A stretch of 64,000 bases of DNA from Pseudomonas khavaziana (GTDB lineage Bacteria; Pseudomonadota; Gammaproteobacteria; Pseudomonadales; Pseudomonadaceae): NCBI RefSeq assembly GCF_019145205.1, contig NZ_JAHSTT010000004.1, positions 1-64,000 on the forward strand, read 5' to 3'. Of the stretch, positions 38,094 to 46,421 are shown in pieces; the stretch's first letter is position 1, and each line of letters opens with the position of its first letter. The position numbers and the translations under genes were made by a program. The notes under the pieces were generated by a model. That model made no database searches. It saw only the letters and a program-made list of their open reading frames with translations, and had not been told where the DNA came from.

Positions 38094-39060
38094 CGGCGGC
38101 CTCCTGACGTAAGTGGGCGCGCAAGGCAAACTGGTCCTTGCCGGTGCGCGCATCGGGTTGGATCACCCCTTCGAACTGGGCATTTTCCAGGCGCCGGCAG
38201 GCTTTGATGCGGGTGATCAGGCCGCTGGCCTTGGCACTCTGGCCAGAGAACGTCACCTCGCCCTCCTTGACGGCCAACTGGTCAAGCCAAGTGTCGGCGG
38301 GCAGGCAGGTGGTCAAGTCGTTCAGCAGCGTAGCCAGAGGCGGCTGTGCCAGTTTGCGCTGGGTGAGGTACTGCGCTGCGCCACGGGTATTGAGCAGTTG
38401 CTGGCGTACCGCGTGCACTTGGGCGACCTGGGCTTTTTGCTGCTGTACGGTGGCGTGCATGGTGTCGAGTACGCGCTGGCGGTCGTTGAGCCACAGCAGC
38501 ATCGCGGCGATCAGCAAGGCACCGCACAACCACGGCAGGCTGCGCTGCAGTTGCTTTCCGGCTGGACGTTGGCGCGGGCGCAGCGGCGCGGGCAGCAGGT
38601 CGATGCCCAGGTCCGCCACGTCCACGCGGTGTGGATGCAAGCCAAGGGCGGCGCAGTCGCTGAGGATCTGGTCCAGGCGTTCGCGCAGGATCGCCACCAG
38701 CGTTACCTCAAGGTGACTGGACGTGCGCTGCTCCTGGCGAGCCACGAAGTACAGCTGCTCGGCGTCGAACGGGGTGTAGCGGTCCAGTTCATAGCCGACC
38801 ACCTCCGTGAGGTTGCGCGCGGCAGCCAGGGGCAGTTGCACGCGTTGCTGCAACACTGCGTCGGGAGCGAGCATCAGCACCTGGCGCGCACTGCCCGGCG
38901 CAACCGGCGTCGTCAGCGGCCAATGATGGACCTGCTCAGGTGGCTCCTGCAGGGCCAGCCACTTCGGCACACAGCCGCGCAACTCCGTGAGCCACAGGCG
39001 CCAGCCTTGTTGCAGCAGGCTGCCGCGCCACTGCCTGGCGATAGGTTCGAGTCGATTCAT
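38068..39060 (-). CDS. gspL: T2SS platform protein GspL
   Basis: A 330-residue protein with an actin-like cytoplasmic domain (VVGYELDRYTPFDAEQLYFV, the PilM/GspL signature), one TM (LPWLCGALLIAAMLLWLN) and a periplasmic ferredoxin-like domain with LPADTWLDQLAVKEGEVTFS. The layout recalls PilM-PilN fusion. It binds GspE in other systems. ATG 39060; it overlaps gspK by 4 nt. Confidence 0.85.
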   Translation of the reverse strand: MNRLEPIARQWRGSLLQQGWRLWLTELRGCVPKWLALQEPPEQVHHWPLTTPVAPGSARQVLMLAPDAVLQQRVQLPLAAARNLTEVVGYELDRYTPFDAEQLYFVARQEQRTSSHLEVTLVAILRERLDQILSDCAALGLHPHRVDVADLGIDLLPAPLRPRQRPAGKQLQRSLPWLCGALLIAAMLLWLNDRQRVLDTMHATVQQQKAQVAQVHAVRQQLLNTRGAAQYLTQRKLAQPPLATLLNDLTTCLPADTWLDQLAVKEGEVTFSGQSAKASGLITRIKACRRLENAQFEGVIQPDARTGKDQFALRAHLRQEAADAPTPHTP

Positions 39061-39758
39061 TCTTGCCACCGCACGACCCGATAGGGCTGTGCGCTGTCCT
39101 CCGCGGGGCTCAATAAGACGGTGAGTTTCAGGCGCGCCTGATAGCCGCCGGGGCGTTCGGCGCGGCTGTCGATTTCCAGCACCTGGCCAGGGTCGACGCC
39201 CTCGGCGTTTTGGCGCGGCAGGTTCAGTGCCTTGCGCATCAAGGCGCTGGCGAATGCCGGATCGGGTCGGTCCAGATCGCTCCACAAGGTGAGTTCCGGC
39301 AACAGTTGGCTGTAGAGCGCCTGGGTCATACCGGGCAGTTGACGCACTTCTTCCAGCACCCGAAACGGTGCCAGGCCCTGTTTACGGCGGGCCTCGAGGG
39401 CCTTGACCAATTGTTGGGCCTGGGCCGGTGTGGCACCGCAGGCCAGGGCCAGGCGCAGCAGGTCATCGGTATGGGCGTTGACCAGGTACAACTTGCCGCG
39501 CTCACTGCGCAGGCGCACCTGTAGGCGGGCATCATCGAAGGTCAGCGCGATAGCACGACCATCCGCCACCCAATGCCCCTCAGCCATGACCTGGGCGATC
39601 CCGGCTTCGGCAGCCAGCAGCGTCTGAGTGTGCTGGCGATGCCACAGCGCCTGGCGACTTTCCAGCTGTACCCAGCCCGCCAGACCGCCAAGCAATACGC
39701 TGAGCAAGGCCAGCACCCACAGCACCAGCAACAGCGCCGCACCGCGTTGGCGCCTCAT
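39057..39758 (-). CDS. gspK: Minor pseudopilin GspK (short)
   Basis: A 233-residue pseudopilin. The prepilin site is QRG followed by AALLLVLWVLALLSVLLGGL, without the Glu at +5, as is usual for GspK. The body has the helix-hairpin-helix segment NAHTDDLLRLALACGATPAQ. It is shorter than the usual roughly 300 residues, lacking part of the alpha domain. It caps the pseudopilus tip with I and J. Confidence 0.82.
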   Translation of the reverse strand: MRRQRGAALLLVLWVLALLSVLLGGLAGWVQLESRQALWHRQHTQTLLAAEAGIAQVMAEGHWVADGRAIALTFDDARLQVRLRSERGKLYLVNAHTDDLLRLALACGATPAQAQQLVKALEARRKQGLAPFRVLEEVRQLPGMTQALYSQLLPELTLWSDLDRPDPAFASALMRKALNLPRQNAEGVDPGQVLEIDSRAERPGGYQARLKLTVLLSPAEDSAQPYRVVRWQE

Positions 39759-40363
39759 TCCTCAATACTCGCGCTGGACAGGTTCAGCCGCAGGGCAATC
39801 ACCTGGGTCACCCACGGCACCGGCCCGTTGACGCTGGCGTCGATGCGCACCGCTGCGGGCAATCGCTTGGGCCAGGGCCATGTGCTCAGCCAGCCGGTGG
39901 GCTGGCCCAATGGCGAGACACCACGAAAACTGAACCGCAGCGCCTGGACGTTATGCAGCAGCACCTGGGGGTCGTCGCGCAGGGGATGTTTGTGCGATTC
40001 CGGCTGCGAGAACACCACCTGCAGATCCTGCTCGACCCGTTGCAGGGTAAAGCGCTGGATGCCACCGCCGAGCACGCCGGGCAAGGTCGACACAAACTGC
40101 AAGCGCTCTGGCGTCGCGATAAAAAACCCATCGGCCTGGCTGTCGTCCTCAGTCACATCCAACGGCAGCGCCTCGCTGATGGCGGTGCGCAAGAACTGTT
40201 GGGCGGCGCGCATTTCGTCCAGGCTGGCGGTGTAGCCCTGGGCCTTGGCCACCGCCCGGTTGGCTCCGAGCAACGCACCGCCCACCAGCAGCAGCAATAT
40301 CGAGAGCAGGCTGAGCACCACGAGGATCTCCAGCAAGGTGAAGCCCTGCTCGCGGCGCTTCAA
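39755..40363 (-). CDS. gspJ: Minor pseudopilin GspJ, TTG start
   Basis: A 202-residue pseudopilin with prepilin motif RREQG/FTLLEILVVLSLL. I assign a TTG start at 40363: GAAGG sits 7 nt upstream, translation then begins MKRREQG, and TTGA overlaps the gspI stop, giving coupling. The long open frame before it is antisense-like filler over gspI and gspH. The body has WFSTWPW-like aromatic stretch and pilin beta sheet. Confidence 0.85.
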   Translation of the reverse strand: MKRREQGFTLLEILVVLSLLSILLLLVGGALLGANRAVAKAQGYTASLDEMRAAQQFLRTAISEALPLDVTEDDSQADGFFIATPERLQFVSTLPGVLGGGIQRFTLQRVEQDLQVVFSQPESHKHPLRDDPQVLLHNVQALRFSFRGVSPLGQPTGWLSTWPWPKRLPAAVRIDASVNGPVPWVTQVIALRLNLSSASIEE

Positions 40364-40692
40364 AAGCGTGCCTTCAAGGTGCTGAAACGGGCCTGGTGCG
40401 AGCCTTCGCGCAGGCTCAGGTCGAGGCGAAACAGATGGGGCTGTTGTCGAGTGCTGGTCAACTGCCAATGGATGCCATCGAGTTCGCCCTGGCGGGTGCC
40501 CTCGGTCAACGGGCCGGCCGCTTCCTGGTCGAGCACCGTGAGCGCGGCATAGGTGAGCCGGTCGCTGTGGGCCACTTGCGACAACGAGCGCGCACTCTGG
40601 CCGAAGGCAACCAGCAACACACTGCTGCACACCGCCATCAACGTCAGGGCGGCGAGCATTTCCAGCAAGGTAAAGCCGGCCTGGTACTTCAT
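40360..40692 (-). CDS. gspI: Minor pseudopilin GspI
   Basis: A 110-residue pseudopilin with prepilin motif KYQAG/FTLLEMLAALTLM and short pilin body (WQLTSTRQQPHLFRLDLSLR). ATG 40692 overlaps the gspH stop by 4 nt. It nucleates the tip complex with J and K. Confidence 0.85.
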   Translation of the reverse strand: MKYQAGFTLLEMLAALTLMAVCSSVLLVAFGQSARSLSQVAHSDRLTYAALTVLDQEAAGPLTEGTRQGELDGIHWQLTSTRQQPHLFRLDLSLREGSHQARFSTLKARF

Positions 40693-41114
40693 GGCAGCGC
40701 CTTGGACTGCACGCTGCCCGTGAGCCAGCCAATATCGATACGCCAACGCCGCGTGCCGTTGGCCAGCAACAGGTTGCCGCCGGTGGAGCTGCCATCGGGG
40801 TAGAACACCACGGCGGCGCCCGCCGCCTCGGCACTGTGCAACGTCACCTGCAACTGGGCCGGCCAGTGTTGCGGCGCACGCCCTGGGGCCTGGAAAGTCA
40901 GGCCCTGGAGATCGAACTCGGTGCGTGCCGCCTGGCCACTGATGATCGCCCCCGCCCGCGTGGTGCGCAGTGCCTCGACCATCTGCCCGACCACCCGGCG
41001 TTCCTGGGCCATCTGCAGCCCCTGGCGCACACCGAAGGCCAGCAACCCGGCCGCGATACCGATCAATACAAGCACCACCAGCATCTCCAGCAGGGTAAAG
41101 CCGCGCTGGGCCAT
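40689..41114 (-). CDS. gspH: Minor pseudopilin GspH
   Basis: A 141-residue pseudopilin: AQRG/FTLLEMLVVLVLIGIAAG, then LRTTRAGAIISGQAARTEFD and VVFYPDGSSTGGNLLLANG, both characteristic of GspH/FimT. ATG 41114 is 7 bp after the gspG stop. Confidence 0.88.
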   Translation of the reverse strand: MAQRGFTLLEMLVVLVLIGIAAGLLAFGVRQGLQMAQERRVVGQMVEALRTTRAGAIISGQAARTEFDLQGLTFQAPGRAPQHWPAQLQVTLHSAEAAGAAVVFYPDGSSTGGNLLLANGTRRWRIDIGWLTGSVQSKALP

Positions 41115-41121
41115 GGGCGGG

Positions 41122-41532
41122 TTATTCCCAGTTGCCCAGGTCGGCACTGTAGCCCTCACCGCCGGGCTGGCCGTCCTGGCCGTAGAAGACCAGGTCGAAG
41201 GCGCCGTGCTCACCGGGGAAGCGATAGCCGAAGCCATGGCCGAACGGGTCTTTCAATTCCGAAGGCTTGGCGTAGGGGCCAGCCCAGCTGGACGCATTGG
41301 CCGGTTTGTCCAGCAGCTGTTGCAGGCTGTTGGGCGGCGCGCCCACGTCCAGGGCGTAGCTGTCGATCTTCATGCTCAAGCTGGCCAATTGCGCCTTGCC
41401 CGCGCCGTATTTGCCCTTGTCCACATTGCCGCCGACCTGGCGCACCACAATGGTCGCGACGATACCCAGCAGCACGATCACCGCGAGCATTTCCAATAGG
41501 GTGAAGCCGCGTTGGCGATGCCTGGTTTTCAT
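41122..41532 (-). CDS. gspG: Major pseudopilin GspG
   Basis: A 136-residue major pseudopilin. Prepilin cleavage RQRG/FTLLEMLAVIVLLGI; the conserved calcium-loop region has LKDPFGHGFGYRFPGEHGAF and ends GYSADLGNWE. Processing needs a prepilin peptidase, absent here, so PilD elsewhere must act. ATG 41532 chosen; the upstream in-frame ATG at 41556 would add eight residues overlapping gspF. Confidence 0.9.
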   Translation of the reverse strand: MKTRHRQRGFTLLEMLAVIVLLGIVATIVVRQVGGNVDKGKYGAGKAQLASLSMKIDSYALDVGAPPNSLQQLLDKPANASSWAGPYAKPSELKDPFGHGFGYRFPGEHGAFDLVFYGQDGQPGGEGYSADLGNWE

Positions 41533-41552
41533 TGATTCCACTCCATGAAGGT

Positions 41553-42749
41553 TCATATATGGCTGGTAAGACTCATCAGCGGCAGCATGATCGCGAGCAT
41601 GATCACTGCCACCAGCACGGCCATGACCACGGTCAGTGTCGGCACCAGCGCCGCGAGCAGACGCTCGATTGCGCGTTTGGCTTCGATGTCGAAGATGTCG
41701 GCGACCTTGAGCAGCATGCTGGGCAGTTCACCGGCTTGTTCGCCGACCTCGATCATTTGCAGGGCCAACTCCGGCAGCAGCGGCTGGCGGCCAAATGCAT
41801 CGGCCAAGGTGCCGCCGCCTTTGACCCGTTGCGCCGCCAGCGCCACTTGCGCCTGCAGTGCACGATTGCTGCAGACCTGCCGGGCGATGACCAACGCCGG
41901 CAGTAACGCCACGCCATTGCTGAGCAAGGTGCCGAGGGTGCGGGTCAGGCGGGCAGCTTGTACCCGTTGCAGCAGTGGGCCGACTACGCGCACGCCCAAC
42001 AGGCGCCGGTCGCAACGCTCACGGCGGCCGGGGTCGCGCAGGCGTGCTGCCAGGCTCCATGCAATGATCAACAAGCCGGCCAACAGCACCAGGCCATAGG
42101 CCCCCAGAAACTCGCCAAGCCCCAGGATCACTTGGGTGATCAGCGGAATCGGCACGCCCAGGTCCTGGAAGATCGGCACAAATTGCGGCACCACATAAGC
42201 CAGCAACAGCGCCAGCGAACCCAACACGCCGACCACCAGGAACGCCGGGTAGATCAGTGCGTTGATCACCTCGCCACGCAGTAACTGGCTGCGCTCCAGA
42301 TAATCGCTGAGCTGGCGCAGGGTCGCTTCCAGCGCTCCACCGGCTTCACCGGCGCGCACCATGCTCAGGTACAGCGGGGAAAACGTACCACCCTCCTCCT
42401 CCAACGCGATCGACAACGGCTTGCCGGCCTTGACCTGCTCGCGGATACGTTCGATCAATGCCCGCACCTGGGGTTGGCCAGGTTGCTTGAGCAGCAGGCC
42501 CAGCGAGCGCTCAAGGGGCTGGCCGGCGCCAAGCAGCGTGGCCAGCTGCTGGGTGAAACTCACCAGCGCGGCACCCTTCAACGTCCGATGTGTGTGGCGC
42601 AATAAAGGACTGCCGGCCGTTTCGATGTGCAGCAGCAACCAGCCACGTTTGTGCACGGCGGCGACGGCGGCGGCCTGGTCAGCGGCGTGCAGCGTACCGC
42701 TCTGGGCGACGCCCTGGCTGTCCAGGGCGCGGAATTTGAACAGGCTCAC
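41553..42749 (-). CDS. gspF: T2SS inner-membrane platform GspF
   Basis: A 398-residue polytopic protein with two GspF domains (about 65-190 and 270-390). Signatures: LYLSMVRAGEAGGALEATL, and the second copy LALQMIEVGEQAGELPSML. Three TM segments are visible. Overlaps gspE by 4 nt. Confidence 0.92.
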   Translation of the reverse strand: MSLFKFRALDSQGVAQSGTLHAADQAAAVAAVHKRGWLLLHIETAGSPLLRHTHRTLKGAALVSFTQQLATLLGAGQPLERSLGLLLKQPGQPQVRALIERIREQVKAGKPLSIALEEEGGTFSPLYLSMVRAGEAGGALEATLRQLSDYLERSQLLRGEVINALIYPAFLVVGVLGSLALLLAYVVPQFVPIFQDLGVPIPLITQVILGLGEFLGAYGLVLLAGLLIIAWSLAARLRDPGRRERCDRRLLGVRVVGPLLQRVQAARLTRTLGTLLSNGVALLPALVIARQVCSNRALQAQVALAAQRVKGGGTLADAFGRQPLLPELALQMIEVGEQAGELPSMLLKVADIFDIEAKRAIERLLAALVPTLTVVMAVLVAVIMLAIMLPLMSLTSHI

Positions 42750-44446
42750 ACGTCCTCTCCACGGGTCACGCGCAGCACTTCTTCCAGGGACGTGACGCCC
42801 GCCAGCGCCTGGCGCAAACCGTCTTCATACAAGGTGCGCAAACCGCCGCGCCGCGCCGCCTGCTCAAGGGTGGCGGCGTCGGCGTGACGCATCAGCAGGC
42901 TGCGCAATTCGTCGTTCATCACCAGCAATTCGGTGAGCGCGCTACGGCCGTGGTAATCGCCGCGGTAGAGCAGGATCGGACGCTGCTCGGTCAGGCGATC
43001 CAGGCCATGTTCCTGGATCAATGCCGGCGGCGCTTCGAAGGCTACCCGCGTGGCCGGGTCCAGGCGCCGCACCAGGCGCTGGGCGAGGATGCCGCTGACG
43101 GTGGAGGCAATCAGGTAGCTCTCCACGCCCATGTCGAGCAAACGCGTGATACTCGCGGCAGCGCTGTTGGTGTGCAGGGTCGACAGGACCAGGTGCCCGG
43201 TGAGGGAGGACTGCACGGCGATGCGGCAGGTTTCCAGGTCGCGGATTTCGCCGATCATGATCACATCCGGGTCTTGGCGCACGATGGCGCGCAGCACTCC
43301 GGCAAAGTCCAGGCCGATGGCCGGCTTGACCTGGATCTGGTTGATCCCTTCGAGCTGGTATTCCACCGGGTCTTCCACGGTGATGATCTTGCGTTCGCTG
43401 GTGTTGAGCCGCGACAAGGCGGTGTAGAGCGTGGTGGTTTTGCCCGAGCCGGTGGGCCCGGTCACCAGCAGGATGCCGTGGGGCCGTTCGAGCAGGTCGA
43501 GGAAGGCCGCCAGGCGCTGGCCATCGAAACCCAGGCTGGGGAAGTCGAACTGCACGGTTTGCCGATCCAACAGGCGCATCACCACCGACTCGCCAAAACT
43601 GGTGGGCACCGTGGACACGCGCAGGTCCAGCTCCTTGCCCTGGATGCGCAGCATGATGCGCCCGTCCTGGGGCAGGCGCCGTTCGGCAATGTCCAGGCGC
43701 GCCATGATTTTCACCCGCGAGATCACCGCCGCCGATGAACTGGCGGGCGGCGCTTCGGCGTCGTGCAGCACGCCGTCGATGCGATAGCGCACCTTGAACT
43801 GGTTTTCGAAGGGCTCGATATGGATGTCCGACGCGCGCTGTTCCACCGCACGTTGCAGGATCAGGTTGACCAGGCGAATCACCGGCGCTTCGGACGCCAT
43901 GTCCTTGAGGTGCTCGATGTCTTCAAGGGCGCCGTCCTGCTCGTCGAGGTTCTCGATCAGGGTGCCCATGGCGGAACGGCCCTGGCCGTAATAGCGCTCG
44001 ATCAGCGTGTCGACGTCATTGCGCGGGCCGATGGCCAGCCACACCGGCACCTGACAGGCATAGGCCAGGGCCTGGAACGGATACAGCTGCGCCGGGTTGG
44101 CGGCCAGTACCCGCAGGCCTCCTTCGCTCCAGCCCATGGGCACCACTTGGTAGTGCCGCATAAAGCGCTCGGTCAAGACCGGCAGCGGGTCGAGCAGCGG
44201 CGGCGCGGCGTCGGCCAGCAGCAAGGGCGCATCCAGCAGATCGGCCCAGGCACGTGCCAGCTCGACCTCGGACACCAAACCCAGGCGCGTCAGTAACCCC
44301 AGCAGGTCGCGGGGGTCAGTGGATAAGCGCTGGGCGCGCTCCAGGTCGAGGGATTTGAGCCCGGCATGCTGCATCAGCCACGCGCACACCTGGTCAGTGT
44401 GCGGGATAGGCAGCTTGCAGGCATCAATGGGGGCTGACGACATCAT
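42746..44446 (-). CDS. gspE: T2SS ATPase GspE
   Basis: A 566-residue secretion ATPase. N1 domain (about 30-150), linker, then Walker A GPTGSGKTTTLYTAL, Asp box ITVEDPVEYQLEG, Walker B DPDVIMIGEIRDLET and His box TGHLVLSTLHTNSA. The two CxxC motifs that bind zinc in most GspE proteins are not present: the region from LVRRLDPATR to YHGRSALTELL contains no cysteine. First gene of the eleven-gene operon. Start at 44446 is the most upstream ATG; the ribosome site is weak. Confidence 0.92.
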   Translation of the reverse strand: MMSSAPIDACKLPIPHTDQVCAWLMQHAGLKSLDLERAQRLSTDPRDLLGLLTRLGLVSEVELARAWADLLDAPLLLADAAPPLLDPLPVLTERFMRHYQVVPMGWSEGGLRVLAANPAQLYPFQALAYACQVPVWLAIGPRNDVDTLIERYYGQGRSAMGTLIENLDEQDGALEDIEHLKDMASEAPVIRLVNLILQRAVEQRASDIHIEPFENQFKVRYRIDGVLHDAEAPPASSSAAVISRVKIMARLDIAERRLPQDGRIMLRIQGKELDLRVSTVPTSFGESVVMRLLDRQTVQFDFPSLGFDGQRLAAFLDLLERPHGILLVTGPTGSGKTTTLYTALSRLNTSERKIITVEDPVEYQLEGINQIQVKPAIGLDFAGVLRAIVRQDPDVIMIGEIRDLETCRIAVQSSLTGHLVLSTLHTNSAAASITRLLDMGVESYLIASTVSGILAQRLVRRLDPATRVAFEAPPALIQEHGLDRLTEQRPILLYRGDYHGRSALTELLVMNDELRSLLMRHADAATLEQAARRGGLRTLYEDGLRQALAGVTSLEEVLRVTRGEDV

Positions 44447-44686
44447 CCAGGAATATCTAAGGTTGCGAAAAGTATGGCTATTTGGAACTACCGAACAATG
44501 CCATTAGTTCGCCACAGCCCATACGGGAGTTAGCCGGGGGTATCGACTGGAAGTTATAGCGCTAGTTCCGGATCACGGGAGAATTAAATACAAAACGTTG
44601 CCAAATGCACTGATATAGAGCATTAGCAGCCAATAGCCACTAGTTGCCATTAGCCATACTTCTTATTAATTCGGGCACTTTCCCGT
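44447..44686 (-). promoter_or_regulatory. AT-rich presumptive T2SS promoter region
   Basis: This 240-bp gap is clearly richer in A and T than its surroundings. On the minus strand it holds clustered short repeats of the form TGGC/CTAATG (for example ATGGCTAATGGC and GTGGCTATTGGC). These could be regulator sites for the T2SS operon, but I see no convincing -35/-10 pair. Confidence 0.35.
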
Positions 44687-44966
44687 TCAATTAACCGGCA
44701 GTGCAAAAAGATTCAAGCGCTGAACTTCACTCGTGATCGGTAATACGCCCAACCTTTGCAAGACCCGTGTGGCAGCAACGACACCGATCTCCAGCGCGGG
44801 TAAGCCGCCGGCCGCAAGGTTGTCATTGGCGAAGAAGATCGCATCGGGCCTGCTGACTCGGCCATCAGTGCATAGGTATCTACACAACTGCTTGCTCTTG
44901 CGCTGTTGCTGTTGCTGTTGCTCTGGCTTTTGATCTTGATCTCAGCCGCCCCGTCAAACACGCTGG

Positions 44967-45066
44967 CCGAACGCAGGCTTGAAGCCGTGGGTAACCCGGC
45001 AGGACGCCGGGTTAGCCGCCCCGCGCCATGGTTGGCGGCGGCCCACGGATTCAAGCCTGCGTTCGG
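44967..45066. repeat. Cloverleaf-like nested inverted repeat
   Basis: The outer stem is 17 perfect bp (44967-44983 with 45050-45066; CCGAACGCAGGCTTGAA). It continues as CCGTGGG/CCCACGG. Inside are two hairpins: AACCCGGC-AGGAC-GCCGGGTT (44993-45013) and GCCGCC/GGCGGC (about 45015-45040). A cruciform or structured RNA is possible. Confidence 0.75.
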
Positions 45067-45242
45067 GCACACCGAGCCTAAGCGAGGTGCCGAGTGTTGG
45101 GGCGAAGGCCTTTTGGTTACTTTTGTGCCTTTACAAAAGTGACACGCCGTAAGGGCGTAACCCTAAGTGGCCGTTACCGCAGCAACGGATATGTACTCGG
45201 TCTGATCCAACATCCTGGTCGGCTGTCAGGCCGCCATCGGGG

Positions 45243-45274
45243 GCAAGTCGAATCGTCGCACCGCCCCTCCCACA
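45243..45274. repeat. REP arm with 16-nt insert
   Basis: GCAAG, then TCGAATCGTCGCACCG, then CCCCTCCCACA, identical over 32 nt to 14082-14113. Confidence 0.75.
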
Positions 45275-45642
45275 CTTATAGGTCGCGGGGGTGTCAGGTA
45301 GATAGTCGCCAGATGCCGAACCGTCACGGGAGCAAGCTCCCTCGCCACAGGTTCAGAGCCACGCCAAAGTTATGTAGATACCTATGCTCATCAGCGCATC
45401 CATGGCCTGCCTGCCCGCTTCGAAGGGTGCGCGATCGGTATCCGGGACGAAGACCGAAGGCTGCACGCCCAGTTCGCTGAGGGTTGCGGCGAAACCATCA
45501 CGCCGCTCCAACGCGCTGAAGTCGCCCAGCGCGCTGTTCGTGGCCGACAGCATTGCTGCCGCCACTGGCGGAGTTGCCAGCCAGATGGCGCGGTCGAACC
45601 ATTTCGAGTCCCGCGCACGCCGAGCAAAGATGGCCTGAGCGA

Positions 45643-46335
45643 CTATTGTTTTGTCGCCAAGACAAAACGGTGCACGAGGCCACCAGCCACTGCGCCAAGC
45701 AAAGGCATCACCCAGAACACCCACAACTGGGCCATCGCCCAATCGCCTTGGAACAGCGCCACACCCGTACTGCGCGCCGGATTAACCGACGTGTTGCTTA
45801 CAGGAATACTGATCAGGTGAATCAAGACCAGGGCAAACCCGATGGCCAGCGGCGCAAAACCCGCCGGCGCCTGTTTATCGGTGACGCCCAGGATGATCAG
45901 CAGGAAAAACGCCGTGAGCACACACTCGGTGACCGCTACCGACAGCAACGAGAAGCCCCCGGGTGAATGCTCGCCATAACCATTGGTGGCAAACCCCGCC
46001 GTTACATCAAACCCGGCCTTGCCGCTGGCGATCAGGTACAACACCCCGGCCGCCGCAATCGCACCCAGAACCTGAGTGAGGATATAGGGCACCACATCCT
46101 TGCCATCAATACGCCCAGCGGCGAGCAAACCCAAGGTGACCGCCGGATTGAAATGCCCGCCAGAAATATGGCCGACCGCGTAGGCCATGGTTAATACCGT
46201 CAAGCCAAATGCCAATGCCACGCCTGCAAAACCAATGCCTAACTCAGGAAATGCGGCAGCCAACACGGCACTGCCGCAGCCACCCAGCACCAACCAGAAT
46301 GTACCGAAGAACTCGGCGGCGAGACGTTTTGTCAT
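45643..46335 (-). CDS. aqpZ: Aquaporin Z
   Basis: A 230-residue six-helix water channel of normal length. Both NPA boxes are present ([11 protein letters not shown] and [11 protein letters not shown]); the selectivity filter arginine follows the second. His in [10 protein letters not shown] and Thr in the first half fit the AqpZ water-selective type. ATG 46335 is preceded by AAGGAGTTTCCTG. It stands alone; the LacI remnant lies directly downstream. Confidence 0.95.
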   Translation of the reverse strand: MTKRLAAEFFGTFWLVLGGCGSAVLAAAFPELGIGFAGVALAFGLTVLTMAYAVGHISGGHFNPAVTLGLLAAGRIDGKDVVPYILTQVLGAIAAAGVLYLIASGKAGFDVTAGFATNGYGEHSPGGFSLLSVAVTECVLTAFFLLIILGVTDKQAPAGFAPLAIGFALVLIHLISIPVSNTSVNPARSTGVALFQGDWAMAQLWVFWVMPLLGAVAGGLVHRFVLATKQ

Positions 46336-46421
46336 CAGGAAACTCCTTGAATCAGGTCAAAGAGTTGGAGCCTAACAACCGGGTATCGGGGTTGGATGTG
46401 GGAAATTTCCTTGGCGCATGT

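Larger units (their letters stand above)
44869..45388. mobile_element. 520-bp MITE-like element with TIRs
   Basis: Left end 44869-44888 (TGCATAGGTATCTACACAAC) and right end 45369-45388 are inverted copies, matching at 18 of 20 positions. CATCAG directly repeats at 44863-44868 and 45389-45394, a 6-bp target duplication. Inside lie a cloverleaf-like inverted repeat (44967-45066), a conserved-looking stretch with TTTTGGTTACTTTTGTGCC, and a REP arm with 16-nt insert. No transposase is encoded, so it is non-autonomous. Confidence 0.7.
44687..45640 (-). pseudogene. LacI-family regulator remnant, split by insertion
   Basis: Two separated pieces of one LacI/GntR-type effector-binding domain read in the same direction. 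The 5' piece (45395-45640) includes LGDFSALERRDGFAATLSEL and DRAPFEAGRQAMDALM. The 3' piece (44687-44862) includes RPDAIFFANDNLAAGG and EIGVVAATRVLQRLGV. The 520-bp element at 44869-45388 separates them; removing it with one target copy restores a continuous frame ...QAMDALMAES. A frameshift follows just before RPDAIFF, an internal deletion is likely after AAGG, and the DNA-binding N-terminus is missing because aqpZ occupies that place. It is non-functional. Confidence 0.65.

Noticed and set aside
44630..44680. Possible sigma-54 promoter (TGGC-N-TGC) upstream of the T2SS operon
   Set aside because: The GG-to-GC spacing is 9 rather than 10 bp in the best candidate, so it does not meet the consensus.
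45094..45480. Hypothetical protein of 128 codons inside the 520-bp element
   Set aside because: The frame crosses the element's right border into the LacI remnant and has repeat-derived sequence, so it is not a real gene.
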